From Flagellimonas lutimaris (GTDB taxonomy: Bacteria > Bacteroidota > Bacteroidia > Flavobacteriales > Flavobacteriaceae), in contig NZ_QXFH01000070.1 in NCBI RefSeq assembly GCF_003581615.1, forward strand, positions 806,001 through 870,000: DNA of 64,000 nucleotides. Reading direction: 5' to 3'. Made by a program: the position numbers and the translations under genes. Positions within the stretch are counted from its first letter, which is position 1. Each line of letters starts with the position of its first letter. The notes under the pieces are model-generated. The model searched no databases. It had not been told where the DNA came from and saw only the letters and a program-made list of their open reading frames with translations. Positions 26,427-35,383 of this stretch are shown piece by piece.

Positions 26427-27563
26427 TTGAAGAAGATATTTGTTCTCTTTCTGTTGATACTTTTTAAAGCCGGTGCGCAAACATCGGCTTTGGTCGTTGC
26501 GGATAGTCTGTACGTTTTGGGAAATTATGCCATGGCCATTAATGAGTATGCTAAGGTTGGTAATGATAAATCGAGTATCCAAATTGCTCGGGCCTACAAT
26601 GCTATAGGCAATTATGATAAGGCCATTGCCCAATACAGGGCTATTTTGGATAAAAAACCTGAATTGGATTTAGCTCGGTTCGAGCTGGGCAAGTTGTTGC
26701 TTAAAACCAAAAAATATGAGTCTGCAATGGAAGCATTCAAAACGTTGGTTTCTTTAAAACAAGAAAATCCTGAGTATTTCTATTATTTGGGCAGAACTTA
26801 TGAATCTTTTAAAGAAACTGACAAAGCGAACCAGGCATTCAAGAACGCTGTGGAAATGGACAGTACCCATTTACGAAGTTTATATGCCCTGGGCAAATAT
26901 TATGTGGGTCAAGAAATCAAGGATTCTGCACTGGTTTATATAGACAAAGGCCTACGGTTTTATGAAGATGATGTGGCCATGATCAACTTGAAGGCGTTGG
27001 CTTTTTACAACAACGGACAATTCCAATTCGCCATTCCCCATTTTGAGCGATTGTTGGAATTGGGCGAGGAGAAACCTTTTGTTTTCGAAAAGCTCGCCTA
27101 TTGTTATTTTCGAAACTGGGAACCGGAAAAAGCATTGAAAACCTACCACAAATTGAGCAAATTTCCTGATAAGCTGGCGGTTGCCTACTCAGGTCTGGGC
27201 GAGGTATACTTCAAGGAAAAGGAGTTGGACAGTGCGCAATACTACATCGAAAAATCCATCAAGGAGAGCAAGGCTTTCTTTCCGCAGGAATATGCAAGCC
27301 TGGGTCGCATAGCGCGATTGAGGGGACAGACCAAAAAATCGCTGGATTACTATGTAAAGGCTTGGGAGGAGAACAAGGATAATTATTACAATTATTATCA
27401 AGTCTGTCTCTTGGCGGACGAATACTACAAGGATCCCAAAACTCGACTGAACTATTATGAAAAGTTACTCGAAATGTACCCTGATTTGGTTCCTTGGCTG
27501 AAGGAGTGGGTCAAAAACCGTATCACCGAGATAAAAGAGGAAATCCATTTTGTCGGCAACTGA
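26427..27563 (+). CDS. Exported tetratricopeptide-repeat protein
   Basis: A 378-residue protein with a signal peptide (about 1-18, ending GAQ) followed by about nine TPR-like helical repeats (AYNAIGNYDKAIAQYRAIL, YLGRTYESFKETDKANQAF and so on). It starts at a TTG 9 bp after the peptidase gene and so belongs to the same operon. It probably serves as a periplasmic scaffold for the peptidase or its partners, which is inference from position. Confidence 0.8.
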   Translation: MKKIFVLFLLILFKAGAQTSALVVADSLYVLGNYAMAINEYAKVGNDKSSIQIARAYNAIGNYDKAIAQYRAILDKKPELDLARFELGKLLLKTKKYESAMEAFKTLVSLKQENPEYFYYLGRTYESFKETDKANQAFKNAVEMDSTHLRSLYALGKYYVGQEIKDSALVYIDKGLRFYEDDVAMINLKALAFYNNGQFQFAIPHFERLLELGEEKPFVFEKLAYCYFRNWEPEKALKTYHKLSKFPDKLAVAYSGLGEVYFKEKELDSAQYYIEKSIKESKAFFPQEYASLGRIARLRGQTKKSLDYYVKAWEENKDNYYNYYQVCLLADEYYKDPKTRLNYYEKLLEMYPDLVPWLKEWVKNRITEIKEEIHFVGN

Positions 27564-27607
27564 TTTCTTCAAAATATCGTAATTTCAGCCAAATTATCGG
27601 GGCTGTC

Positions 27608-28087
27608 ATGCAGAAGTTTGTTTTGTTAATCATTTTTATGGGTTTGCTCGTATCCTGCGAGCTGTTCGAGTCCAAGGAGGACAAGACCCAAAAATTGGTG
27701 AATGAGGAACTTTTGGCCATCGATTGGAACGATGTGGACCAATACCCCCTTTTTGAGGATTGCGACGAAACCGCACCCAAAGATGCCCAGCAGGAGTGCT
27801 TTCAAAACGTGATCACCGAGTATTTTTCCGAAGCGTTGGCAGGACTCAAATTTCAGGTTCGAAACGATATGAACGATACGGTCTATATTGATTTTCTTAT
27901 TGATGAACACGGTTTTATTTCCGTGTTGAACGTGGAGGAAAAGACATCCGTGCTCAATGAAATCTCGGATTTCAATACCAAAATCTCCGAACGTTTGAAC
28001 GATTTGACCACCGTAGCACCTGCATTAAAGAGAGGAAACCCGGTAAGCTTGCGTTTTAGGCTTCCGCTGGTACTAAACACCTATTAA
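27608..28087 (+). CDS. Lipoprotein with a diverged TonB-like C-terminal domain
   Basis: The frame is open upstream to 27494, but the ATG at 27608 gives a perfect lipoprotein signal (MQKFVLLIIFMGLLVSC, lipobox LVSC), so I take this start; 159 residues. The mature part has YPLFEDCDE followed by QQECFQNVITEYF and ends in a strand-rich segment, recalling the domain repeated in the M56 peptidase (FPGCE...CF...) including both cysteines. It is the last gene of the blaI-M56-TPR unit, 1 bp before ruvC. Confidence 0.75.
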   Translation: MQKFVLLIIFMGLLVSCELFESKEDKTQKLVNEELLAIDWNDVDQYPLFEDCDETAPKDAQQECFQNVITEYFSEALAGLKFQVRNDMNDTVYIDFLIDEHGFISVLNVEEKTSVLNEISDFNTKISERLNDLTTVAPALKRGNPVSLRFRLPLVLNTY

Positions 28088-28088
28088 T

Positions 28089-28643
28089 TTGGCAACAGAA
28101 AAAATTATATTGGGCATAGATCCTGGAACCACCATTATGGGTTTCGGTATCATCAAGGTGATCAACAAACAAATGCACTTTGTGCAAATGAACGAGTTGA
28201 TGCTCCGAAAGTATGATGATCCCTATGTAAAGCTCAAACTTATTTTTGAGCGCACCATAGAACTTATCGATACCTATCACCCAGATGAAATTGCGATTGA
28301 AGCTCCTTTTTATGGAAAAAATGTGCAGTCGATGCTGAAATTGGGCCGCGCCCAAGGAGTGGCGATGGCCGCTGGGTTATCCAGAGAAATTCCGATTACC
28401 GAGTATATGCCCAAAAAGATAAAAATGGCCATCACAGGGAATGGGAATGCTAGCAAAGAGCAAGTGGCAAAAATGCTTCAGAGTGTCCTAAAATTAAAGT
28501 CATTGCCTAAAAATTTAGATAGCACAGACGGTTTGGCTGCCGCAGTTTGTCATTTCTACAACGAAGGTAGGGTTGAGGTCGGAAAAAGCTACACAGGCTG
28601 GGAGGCTTTTGTAAAGCAGAATGAATCAAGAATCAAAAAATAA
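28089..28643 (+). CDS. ruvC: Holliday junction endodeoxyribonuclease RuvC
   Basis: A 184-residue RuvC that resolves Holliday junctions with RuvAB. The first catalytic Asp is D11 in ILGIDPGTT; the Glu is in IAIEAPFYGKN and a further acidic residue is in STDGLAAAVCH. The start is TTG, one base after the preceding stop. Length is slightly above the E. coli enzyme (173). An AT-rich repeat (28641-28680) separates it from hemW. Confidence 0.95.
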   Translation: MATEKIILGIDPGTTIMGFGIIKVINKQMHFVQMNELMLRKYDDPYVKLKLIFERTIELIDTYHPDEIAIEAPFYGKNVQSMLKLGRAQGVAMAAGLSREIPITEYMPKKIKMAITGNGNASKEQVAKMLQSVLKLKSLPKNLDSTDGLAAAVCHFYNEGRVEVGKSYTGWEAFVKQNESRIKK

Positions 28644-28680
28644 TAATTGTTCATTGCTAACTGTTAATTGATCATTGATT
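28640..28680 (+). repeat. Low-complexity flavobacterial repeat between ruvC and hemW
   Basis: The gap consists of TTGTTCATTGCTAACTG followed by TTAATTGATCATTGATTG, related to the run at 11686-11750. Confidence 0.5.
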
Positions 28681-28682
28681 GA

Positions 28683-29831
28683 ATGAGCGGAATTTATATC
28701 CACATTCCTTTTTGCAAGCAAGCTTGCCATTACTGTGATTTTCATTTTTCCACGCAATTGGGAAAAAAGGAAGCTATGGTCAATGCTATTGTCAAGGAGC
28801 TGGTATTGCGCAAAGCTGAGGTGGATGATCAAGTGGAAACCATTTATTTTGGAGGAGGCACCCCATCGGTTCTTACCTTGGAAGAAATGGAGCGATTGAT
28901 CCAAGCGGTATATGACAATTACAAAGTAATTGACCGCCCAGAAATCACTTTAGAAGCCAATCCCGATGATCTGGTGTCATCTCGAGCGGAGTCGAGAGAT
29001 TTCTTTTTGGAATACAAAAATGTTGGTATCAACCGTCTCAGTATAGGTATTCAATCTTTTTTTGATGAAGATTTAAAGTTGATGAACCGTGCCCACAATG
29101 CAGGTGAAGCGGAACAATGTATCCAAGCAGCTATGCAGTATTTTGATAACATCACCATAGATTTGATTTACGGAATCCCCGGAATGGACAACGAACGCTG
29201 GAAATCCAACATCCAGAAGGCGTTGGATTTTGGACTTCCGCACATTTCCAGCTATGCATTGACGGTGGAACCCCGAACCGCCCTTAAAAAATTCATTGAA
29301 AAAGGAGTCGTTCACAATGTCGATGATGAACAGGCACAGGAACAGTTCCATATTCTGGCAGATATGTTGGAAGCCGAAGGTTTTGTAAATTATGAAATCT
29401 CCAATTTTGGCAAACCCGGATTTTTTTCCCAGAACAACACAGCCTACTGGTTGGGCAAAACCTATTTGGGGGTTGGCCCATCGGCCCATTCTTTTGATGG
29501 CAAACAAAGAAGTTGGAACATCAGAAACAATCCAACCTATATCAAAAAAATAAACGAAGGTGAATTGCCTTCGGAAATTGAAACCCTTTCCAAAACGGAC
29601 AGATACAACGAGTATGTGATGACAGGCCTACGAACCATTTGGGGCGTGGATTTGGATAGGATAGCATCGGAATTTGGAGAGAATTATCTTAAATATCTCA
29701 ACCAACAAGCGGCTAAATTTCTGGAGCAGGATTTTCTGGTTCTGGAAGGTGGAAAATTGCTCACTACAAAAAAAGGCAAGTTTTTAACCGATGGAATTGC
29801 TTCCGACCTTTTTATGGTTAATTTAAAGTAG
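28683..29831 (+). CDS. hemW: Heme chaperone HemW (radical SAM), with an in-frame repeat insertion
   Basis: A 382-residue HemN-like protein of the HemW type. The radical-SAM cysteines are C11, C15 and C18 in FCKQACHYCDF; the SAM-binding YFGGGTPSVL and NRLSIGIQSF follow. HemW lacks the fourth cysteine motif of HemN (the real hemN is at 56113) and acts as a heme carrier/inserter. After residue 99 the sequence DDLVSSRAESRDFFLEY contains SSRAESR, encoded by a palindrome (28979-28999) that matches the REP-like repeats; it looks like a short element inserted in frame between a strand and helix. The gene otherwise has normal length. Confidence 0.9.
   Translation: MSGIYIHIPFCKQACHYCDFHFSTQLGKKEAMVNAIVKELVLRKAEVDDQVETIYFGGGTPSVLTLEEMERLIQAVYDNYKVIDRPEITLEANPDDLVSSRAESRDFFLEYKNVGINRLSIGIQSFFDEDLKLMNRAHNAGEAEQCIQAAMQYFDNITIDLIYGIPGMDNERWKSNIQKALDFGLPHISSYALTVEPRTALKKFIEKGVVHNVDDEQAQEQFHILADMLEAEGFVNYEISNFGKPGFFSQNNTAYWLGKTYLGVGPSAHSFDGKQRSWNIRNNPTYIKKINEGELPSEIETLSKTDRYNEYVMTGLRTIWGVDLDRIASEFGENYLKYLNQQAAKFLEQDFLVLEGGKLLTTKKGKFLTDGIASDLFMVNLK
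28979..28999 (+). repeat. REP-like palindrome inside hemW
   Basis: TCTCGA (28980-28985) and TCGAGA (28992-28997) flank GCGGAG. The unit is closely related to the intergenic palindromes near 13226 and 13340 and to the common flavobacterial CTCGACTxCGCTCGAG element. It adds seven to nine residues without a frameshift. Confidence 0.6.
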
Positions 29832-29835
29832 TAAA

Positions 29836-29898
29836 TTGTCATTTCTGTGAAAACAGGTGTCCATGAAGTAGAATAGATTCTCAATCGAGTTGGGAAAA
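29836..29898 (+). repeat. Probable interspersed repeat between hemW and the cyclase gene
   Basis: TGTCATTTCTGTGAAAACAG followed at some distance by AGATTCTCAATCGAGTTGGG resembles the scattered flavobacterial/proteobacterial-type repeat that begins TGTCATTCCTGCGAA and ends GATTCTC. Degenerate copy. Confidence 0.45.
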
Positions 29899-29914
29899 CA
29901 AAAAGTAACAAAAT

Positions 29915-30667
29915 TTGATAGCCTCAATAAAACACAACTCTCGAAACTATAAAATAGACCTGACCAAACCTCTTGATATCTCCATTGCTTTGCAGGATGG
30001 AGATAAAAATGTGAATGCTTGGTATTTGGACCCACCAAAAATTGCACCGCACAAACAAGATGGCTTTGTGGGAAAAGTTTCTGAGGGAGCTCCGGTAAAT
30101 TTCAATGATATTTGGTTCAATCCGCATTCGCATGTAACGCATACCGAATGTTTGGGACATATATCTGAGGAGTTCAATTCCATCAATAAAAAACTGAAGA
30201 AGTTTTTCTTTTTGGCCGAGGTAATTACCGTAGCTCCCGAACAAAAGGGAGATGATTTTGTCATATCAGAAAAGCAAATAAAGTACGCTTTGGGAAACAA
30301 AAAAAGACAGGCTGTGGTCATTCGGACCATTCCCAATCTGGATTATAAGCGTTCTAAAAAATATTCGGATTCAAATCCACCTTATTTGATGGAGGAAGCC
30401 GCCAAGTATTTGGTTAAAAAAGAGGTAGAGCATTTGCTTATCGATTTGCCATCTGTGGACAAGGAAAGGGACGGCGGAGAACTATTGGCGCATAAAGCTT
30501 TTTGGAATATGGGTGGAAAACGAAGAACAAAAGCTACCATTACCGAGTTTATTTATGTGCCCAACCCTGTGGAGGACGGCACTTATTTTCTGAACCTTCA
30601 AGTGGCACCTTTTGAGAACGATGCTAGCCCAAGTAGACCGGTTCTTTATAAAATTGAAGATAAGTAG
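29915..30667 (+). CDS. Cyclase-family (kynurenine formamidase-like) hydrolase
   Basis: A 250-residue protein of the metal-dependent cyclase/kynurenine formamidase family. The metal motif normally written HxGTHxD appears as HSHVTHTECLGHI at about residue 71. Substrates in this family vary (N-formylkynurenine, isatin, others) and cannot be assigned. The start is TTG at 29915; the next in-frame starts would remove conserved sequence. Start of a compact run of genes 29915-34182 on the plus strand. Confidence 0.8.
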   Translation: MIASIKHNSRNYKIDLTKPLDISIALQDGDKNVNAWYLDPPKIAPHKQDGFVGKVSEGAPVNFNDIWFNPHSHVTHTECLGHISEEFNSINKKLKKFFFLAEVITVAPEQKGDDFVISEKQIKYALGNKKRQAVVIRTIPNLDYKRSKKYSDSNPPYLMEEAAKYLVKKEVEHLLIDLPSVDKERDGGELLAHKAFWNMGGKRRTKATITEFIYVPNPVEDGTYFLNLQVAPFENDASPSRPVLYKIEDK

Positions 30668-31018
30668 ATGAAAACAATACTTAAGTTAGAAGAGGTAATG
30701 ATGCTTTCATTGGGCATTTATCTTTTTAGTGTATTGGATTATGCCTGGTGGTGGTTTTTGGTTTTGATTTTAACTCCGGATATTGGCATGGTCGGTTATC
30801 TTTTCGGAAATAAAGTGGGTGCCCTTTCCTATAATTTATTTCATCATAAAGGCTTGGCCATACTAATTTACCTTGCTGGTATCTACTTTTCAATACCTTT
30901 ATGTCAGTTAATTGGTGTGATTTTGTTCTCGCACTCGTCTTTGGACAGAATGTTAGGCTATGGATTAAAGTATGATAAAGGATTTAAGTTTACCCATTTG
31001 GGTGAAATAGGTAAATAA
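30668..31018 (+). CDS. DUF4260 membrane protein
   Basis: A 116-residue protein with three or four hydrophobic helices and the family segment LTPDIGMVGYLFGNKVGA followed by YNLFHHKG. It has no known function. It begins immediately after the stop of the cyclase gene (no gap) and ends 1 bp before the next gene, so it is cotranscribed. Confidence 0.85.
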   Translation: MKTILKLEEVMMLSLGIYLFSVLDYAWWWFLVLILTPDIGMVGYLFGNKVGALSYNLFHHKGLAILIYLAGIYFSIPLCQLIGVILFSHSSLDRMLGYGLKYDKGFKFTHLGEIGK

Positions 31019-31019
31019 C

Positions 31020-31643
31020 ATGGGTGAAGCAGTAGACATAGTTTTGGGATTGATTTTAGGTGCAATATTAATGTATTGGGTCTTTTCCTTGTTCCGAAAA
31101 AAGAAAAACAAAGAGATAACCGAAGAGCAATCCACCGTAATCTTGAATAAAATACGGAGCGTATGCAAATTGGTTTCTGTTGAAGGTGATTTTGCCGAGA
31201 TCTATCACTACGAAAATACCAAGGACAGTTTTATGAGTTTGTTCCGTAGCAAGAAGAAGGCACTGATTATCATCAAGGCCAAAGCGCATATCGGATACGA
31301 TTTGAATAAGCTTGATCTGAAGGCAGAAAACGATAAAAAGAAAATAATATTGAGTCATTTTCCAGAGCCAGAAGTATTGTCCATTGAGCCTGATTTACAG
31401 TTTTACGATATCAAAAATGGTATCTTCAATAGTTTTTCGCCCACAGATCTAACCAATCTCAACCAAGAGGCTAAAGAGCATATCAAAAAAAGAATACCAG
31501 AGAGCGGGTTGATGGAAACCGCTCGAAATGAAGCTTTGCAGGCCGTTTTGGTTGTGGAGAAAATTGTTGAGACCATCGGGTGGACATTGGATTATTCTGC
31601 CTTGGAAATATCAAATAGTGAAAAACAATCTATAGAAAAGTAA
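31020..31643 (+). CDS. DUF4230 membrane-anchored protein
   Basis: A 207-residue protein with one N-terminal transmembrane helix (about 7-22) then a soluble domain of the DUF4230 family (conserved KIRSVCKLVSVEGDFAEIY and KAHIGYDLNKLDL). Function unknown. It lies in the compact unit between the DUF4260 gene and the Dabb gene. Confidence 0.85.
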   Translation: MGEAVDIVLGLILGAILMYWVFSLFRKKKNKEITEEQSTVILNKIRSVCKLVSVEGDFAEIYHYENTKDSFMSLFRSKKKALIIIKAKAHIGYDLNKLDLKAENDKKKIILSHFPEPEVLSIEPDLQFYDIKNGIFNSFSPTDLTNLNQEAKEHIKKRIPESGLMETARNEALQAVLVVEKIVETIGWTLDYSALEISNSEKQSIEK

Positions 31644-31645
31644 AC

Positions 31646-32050
31646 ATGAAAACAAAAATCATAACCTTGCTTTTGGTGGGTGTATTTGCCACCAGTTGTG
31701 TACAAATCAAAACCGATATGGACAATAATTTTGACCACACGTATGCGCATGTGGTGTATTTCTGGTTTAAAAATCCAGATAGTCATGCCGACAGAACTAC
31801 TTTTGAAAAATCCTTGACCAAGTTTCTGGACAATTCCCAGTATGCCAAAACAAAATTCATTGGTACACCTCCAAAGGCCATACGCGATGTTGTGGATGAT
31901 TCCTTTACCTACTCCTTGATTCTTTCTTTTGAATCTGCTGAAGATCAGGCCGCTTATCAAGAAGAAGCGCCGCACAAGGTATTTGTTGAAGAATGCGAGG
32001 ATCTTTGGGAAAAGGTAATCGTTTACGACTCTCAGGGAATCAAACAATGA
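31646..32050 (+). CDS. Dabb-family (stress-responsive alpha/beta barrel) lipoprotein
   Basis: A 134-residue protein with a lipoprotein signal (lipobox FATSC, cysteine near residue 18) and a Dabb ferredoxin-like domain: HVVYFWFKNPDSHADR and YSLILSFESAEDQAAYQ are typical. Dabb domains form dimeric barrels; their roles vary. Its stop overlaps the next start (ATGA). Confidence 0.83.
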   Translation: MKTKIITLLLVGVFATSCVQIKTDMDNNFDHTYAHVVYFWFKNPDSHADRTTFEKSLTKFLDNSQYAKTKFIGTPPKAIRDVVDDSFTYSLILSFESAEDQAAYQEEAPHKVFVEECEDLWEKVIVYDSQGIKQ

Positions 32051-32406
32051 ATGTAGAAGAACTTAGGGAGCTTTGCCTATCCAAAAAAGGGGTGACCGAG
32101 GAGTTTCCTTTTGATGCCGACACTTTGGTGTTTAAGGTAATGGGAAAGATGTTTGCCTTAGTTCCTTTGGAACGGGTTCCTCCCCAATGCAATTTAAAGT
32201 GCGATCCAGAAAAATCGGAAGAGCTTCGGGAGGAATATGATGGAGCCATCATTCCTGGCTACCATATGAGTAAAAAGCATTGGAACACCTTATTCTTGGG
32301 ACAGCTTCCACCTCAATTAATTAAAGATTTGGTAGACCATTCCTACGGATTGGTCGTATCTGGATTAACCAAAAAGCTTCAGCAAGAGCTTAACAATTTA
32401 GGCTGA
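32047..32406 (+). CDS. MmcQ/YjbR-family protein
   Basis: A 119-residue protein of the MmcQ/YjbR double-wing fold, sometimes described as DNA-binding. Conserved stretches: KGVTEEFPFDADTLVFKV, NLKCDPEKSEELRE and HMSKKHWNTLFL. The frame is open to 31993, but the ATG at 32047 overlaps the preceding stop in the usual ATGA manner and gives the family's normal N-terminus, so I use it. Molecular role unknown. Confidence 0.87.
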   Translation: MNVEELRELCLSKKGVTEEFPFDADTLVFKVMGKMFALVPLERVPPQCNLKCDPEKSEELREEYDGAIIPGYHMSKKHWNTLFLGQLPPQLIKDLVDHSYGLVVSGLTKKLQQELNNLG

Positions 32407-32412
32407 CATTAC

Positions 32413-34182
32413 ATGGAAGATTTAAAAGGCTTTTACGAATCTCAACGGAACAGACATCAGCAAGAATATCAGCAAGTAAAAAAACGATTGGGTCTTTTGG
32501 CCACGTTTAGACTTTCTGTTTTTGTGGCTTTTTGGTTTGCAATCTATTTGCTTTGGGGCTCTACGGCCTTAGTGGTGATAATACCTCTTTTAATTGTATT
32601 ATTTCTCTATTTGGTAAACCAATTCAGTAATGTAAAACGTCATAAAAAATATTTAGAAAGGCTTATAACCATCAATACAACGGAATTGGAAATCTTGAAT
32701 CGCCGTTACCACGATTTACCAGATGGAAAGGAGTTCTTAAAACCAAATCACCCATACGCGCAGGATTTGGACCTTTTTGGAAGGGGGTCTTTTTATCAAT
32801 ACGCCAATAGAACCATTTTGCGACAGGGACGGGAAGTGTTTTCGAAACTTTTGTTAGATGGATATCCAAAGGATATTGCCAAAAAACAAGAAGCCATTCA
32901 AGAGTTGACCAAGTTGCCCGAGTGGCGACAGCATTTTTCAGCTTTGGCTGGGGAAACCCAACCCAAAATATCCCCTGATGTGGTCTCCGACTGGCTGAAA
33001 AATCACAAATCCTTTATGCCGAAATGGGCGGGAATCGTCCCTCTGATTTTTACTTTGCTATCAATTTTAATGATTGGTATGGCTTTTATGGGCTTGGTAC
33101 CGGAAAGTTTGGTCTTGTTTTGGTATGTTTTGGGCGTGGGAATCGTGGGTCGATATGCCAAGAATATTATTGGATTTACCGCAAAAGTGTCAGAGGCACA
33201 GGAAACCATCCAGCAGCACCAACGATTGATTTCCGAACTGGAGGAACATACTTTTAGCTCGGAATTGCTGCAAGAACTCCAAAAGAAATTAGTAGTCAAG
33301 GGTGAAACTACATCTAAAATATTAAAACGATTCTCCCAAAATATGACGATGTTGGAACAGCAATTCAACTTGATCGTGTCATTTTTTGGTCAGGGTCTCG
33401 GGTTGTACAGTCTATTTTATGCCTATAAAGTTGAATCTTGGATAGCAAAATACGGTAAGGAGGTGGAAAATTGGTTTTCCGCCATTGCTCAATTTGATGC
33501 CTACATCACATTGGGCACCTATGCCTTTAATCATCCTGATCATACTTATCCTAGTTTAGTGGGTGGAGATATTGTTATAAGCGGAAAAGAAATTGGACAT
33601 CCATTGGTGGACCCCGAAAAGAATGTCCTCAACGATTTTGAAATAGGAAAGGGGCGTTTTTGTATCGTGACAGGGGCCAATATGGCTGGAAAAAGTACTT
33701 TTTTGAGAGCCGTTGCTTTGCAAATAGTAATGGCTAACATGGGTTTGCCCGTAAAAGGAAAAGATGTAAAATATGCTCCAGTTCGTTTGTTGACCAGTAT
33801 GCGTTCTTCGGATTCTTTGGCGGATGAGACCTCCTATTTTTATGCAGAGCTCAAACGGTTAAAGTATATTGTTGAGGAGTTGGAAAAAGATGATTGTTTT
33901 GTGATTTTGGACGAAATCCTGAAAGGTACAAACAGCGTGGACAAGGCCGAAGGTTCCAAAAAATTTGTGGAGCGTTTGGTGAATAATGGGTCTACGGGAA
34001 TGGTGGCTACCCACGATTTAAGCCTGTGCATCCTTGCCGATGAACTTCCGGAGGTAGAAAATCGATATTTTGATGCCCAGATTGTAAACGGGGAACTGTT
34101 CTTCGATTACAAGTTCAAAGAAGGGGTTTGCCAAAACATGAATGCATCTTTCCTACTAAAAAATATGGGTATTGTGGATTAA
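32413..34182 (+). CDS. MutS-like ATPase (membrane-anchored, lacks mismatch-binding domain)
   Basis: A 589-residue protein with the MutS core and ATPase domains but without the N-terminal mismatch-recognition domain. Two pairs of hydrophobic helices (about 30-70 and 205-240) suggest membrane attachment. Walker A is TGANMAGKSTFLRA (about residues 415-428); Walker B is VILDEILKGTNSVDKAEG; the MutS signature ATHDL follows. It is not MutS or MutS2, and mismatch repair should not be assumed. Last gene of the compact plus-strand unit, overlapping the stop of the convergent DUF4407 gene by 4 bp. Confidence 0.87.
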   Translation: MEDLKGFYESQRNRHQQEYQQVKKRLGLLATFRLSVFVAFWFAIYLLWGSTALVVIIPLLIVLFLYLVNQFSNVKRHKKYLERLITINTTELEILNRRYHDLPDGKEFLKPNHPYAQDLDLFGRGSFYQYANRTILRQGREVFSKLLLDGYPKDIAKKQEAIQELTKLPEWRQHFSALAGETQPKISPDVVSDWLKNHKSFMPKWAGIVPLIFTLLSILMIGMAFMGLVPESLVLFWYVLGVGIVGRYAKNIIGFTAKVSEAQETIQQHQRLISELEEHTFSSELLQELQKKLVVKGETTSKILKRFSQNMTMLEQQFNLIVSFFGQGLGLYSLFYAYKVESWIAKYGKEVENWFSAIAQFDAYITLGTYAFNHPDHTYPSLVGGDIVISGKEIGHPLVDPEKNVLNDFEIGKGRFCIVTGANMAGKSTFLRAVALQIVMANMGLPVKGKDVKYAPVRLLTSMRSSDSLADETSYFYAELKRLKYIVEELEKDDCFVILDEILKGTNSVDKAEGSKKFVERLVNNGSTGMVATHDLSLCILADELPEVENRYFDAQIVNGELFFDYKFKEGVCQNMNASFLLKNMGIVD

Positions 34183-35279
34183 AGTCCTTTTACCTGCACA
34201 TTGTGAAAAGAGTCTGCCTGCAGTCGAAGCAGTTCTTCTGCTTTTTGCTTTTTGTAACGGTAGAGCTCTTCCTCGTTTTTGATATCAGCATAGATTTGCT
34301 GGTTGATTTCTCCATCGGTAGACAACAATAATTTGCGTTGCTCCACTTTTTGGGTTACCCACGTAGCCACCACACTTTCTTGTTCTTCAAACTTATAATC
34401 GTATTCGCCTTTTGGTGCCAACAATTTGGCAATAATTGGAGCTGTTTCAATTGCTAAGAACAGTAAAAAGATAAAAAATGATGGAAACCAGGGTAATTTT
34501 CCCAAGGCATTGATGCGTGCCATCAGTCCGTCAAAACCATCAATAATGGGTTGGGAGTTGGCAACTGCCGTATCGTAATCAGTTTGCAAAGCCGCAATTT
34601 GAGCTTCGATGTTTTCAATTTTTGTAGCGTTGGTCTCCTTCAAGGAGTTGAGCTCCGTCAAGGCTGCATCATGCTTTTCGCGTTTTTCTTTGTATACGGG
34701 ACCTTTGCCCAACAATCCTGTACCAGCGGTGCCTTCAGCCTCGGAAATATAGGTGTTGTAAAGGGCATTGGTTTCAGCCTCTTTGGTAGTAACTTCTGTC
34801 TTCAGGTTTGTGATGTCTTGGTTAAGACTTTCAATTTTTGGAGTGTACTGTAGCGCTAATTGTTCCTTGTTGTTTAGGGTCAAGGCATTCTTCTCTTCTA
34901 AAAGGACTTGGTTAATTTCCTTTTCAAAAATTTTCATCTCCAAAGGTTTGGAAATCACCACGGCAATGATCAATGCCAAGACTATCCGTGGAGCTGCTTG
35001 GAGCAGTTCTCCTTTAAAATTGTCACGCTTTTTAATGGTAGAAACAATATATCGGTCCAGATTAAAAATGAGCAAACCCCAAATCAAACCAAAAAAAATG
35101 GAGGTGTATATGTTGTCGAAAACCGTGTAAAGGGCATAACCGGAAGCAATGAATGCCATTACAGCGGTAAAAAATACCGTGGCACCGATACCAGCGTACT
35201 TATTGCGTTCCCCGTTGGAACAAGTGTCTAAAATTTGGGTGTCCGCTCCTGAGCAGAAGATAAAAAAGCGTTGTAACAT
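34179..35279 (-). CDS. DUF4407 membrane protein with coiled coil
   Basis: A 366-residue protein of the DUF4407 family: four membrane helices (about 28-50, 55-72, 93-110 and 262-285) separated by a long helical, charged coiled-coil segment between residues 125 and 240. After the last helix the cytoplasmic tail is again helical. Function unknown. It is transcribed alone. Confidence 0.82.
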   Translation of the reverse strand: MLQRFFIFCSGADTQILDTCSNGERNKYAGIGATVFFTAVMAFIASGYALYTVFDNIYTSIFFGLIWGLLIFNLDRYIVSTIKKRDNFKGELLQAAPRIVLALIIAVVISKPLEMKIFEKEINQVLLEEKNALTLNNKEQLALQYTPKIESLNQDITNLKTEVTTKEAETNALYNTYISEAEGTAGTGLLGKGPVYKEKREKHDAALTELNSLKETNATKIENIEAQIAALQTDYDTAVANSQPIIDGFDGLMARINALGKLPWFPSFFIFLLFLAIETAPIIAKLLAPKGEYDYKFEEQESVVATWVTQKVEQRKLLLSTDGEINQQIYADIKNEEELYRYKKQKAEELLRLQADSFHNVQVKGL

Positions 35280-35337
35280 AGTGTGTTCTCTTTGATTGAT
35301 AGGTTATTAGAACGCAATTTTTGTGGATTTGTTACAT

Positions 35338-35362
35338 AAAAAGCCCCAATTAAGGGGCTTTT
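35338..35362. terminator. Bidirectional-looking terminator between the DUF4407 promoter side and the M56 gene
   Basis: AAAAGCCCC and GGGGCTTTT form a perfect 9-bp stem with a 6-nt loop (AATTAA), with A/T runs on both sides. It is positioned to end the minus-strand M56 transcript that stops at 35384. Confidence 0.8.
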
Positions 35363-35383
35363 AACATTGTATGAAGTAGGAGT

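Noticed and set aside
27494..27607. Longer start for the lipoprotein at 27608
   Set aside because: It overlaps the TPR gene and would bury the lipoprotein signal, which begins at 27608.
31993..32046. Upstream start for the MmcQ/YjbR gene
   Set aside because: It lies inside the Dabb gene; the ATGA overlap at 32047 is a better start.
32413..34182. Calling the MutS-like protein a mismatch repair MutS
   Set aside because: It has no mismatch-binding N-terminal domain and has membrane helices.
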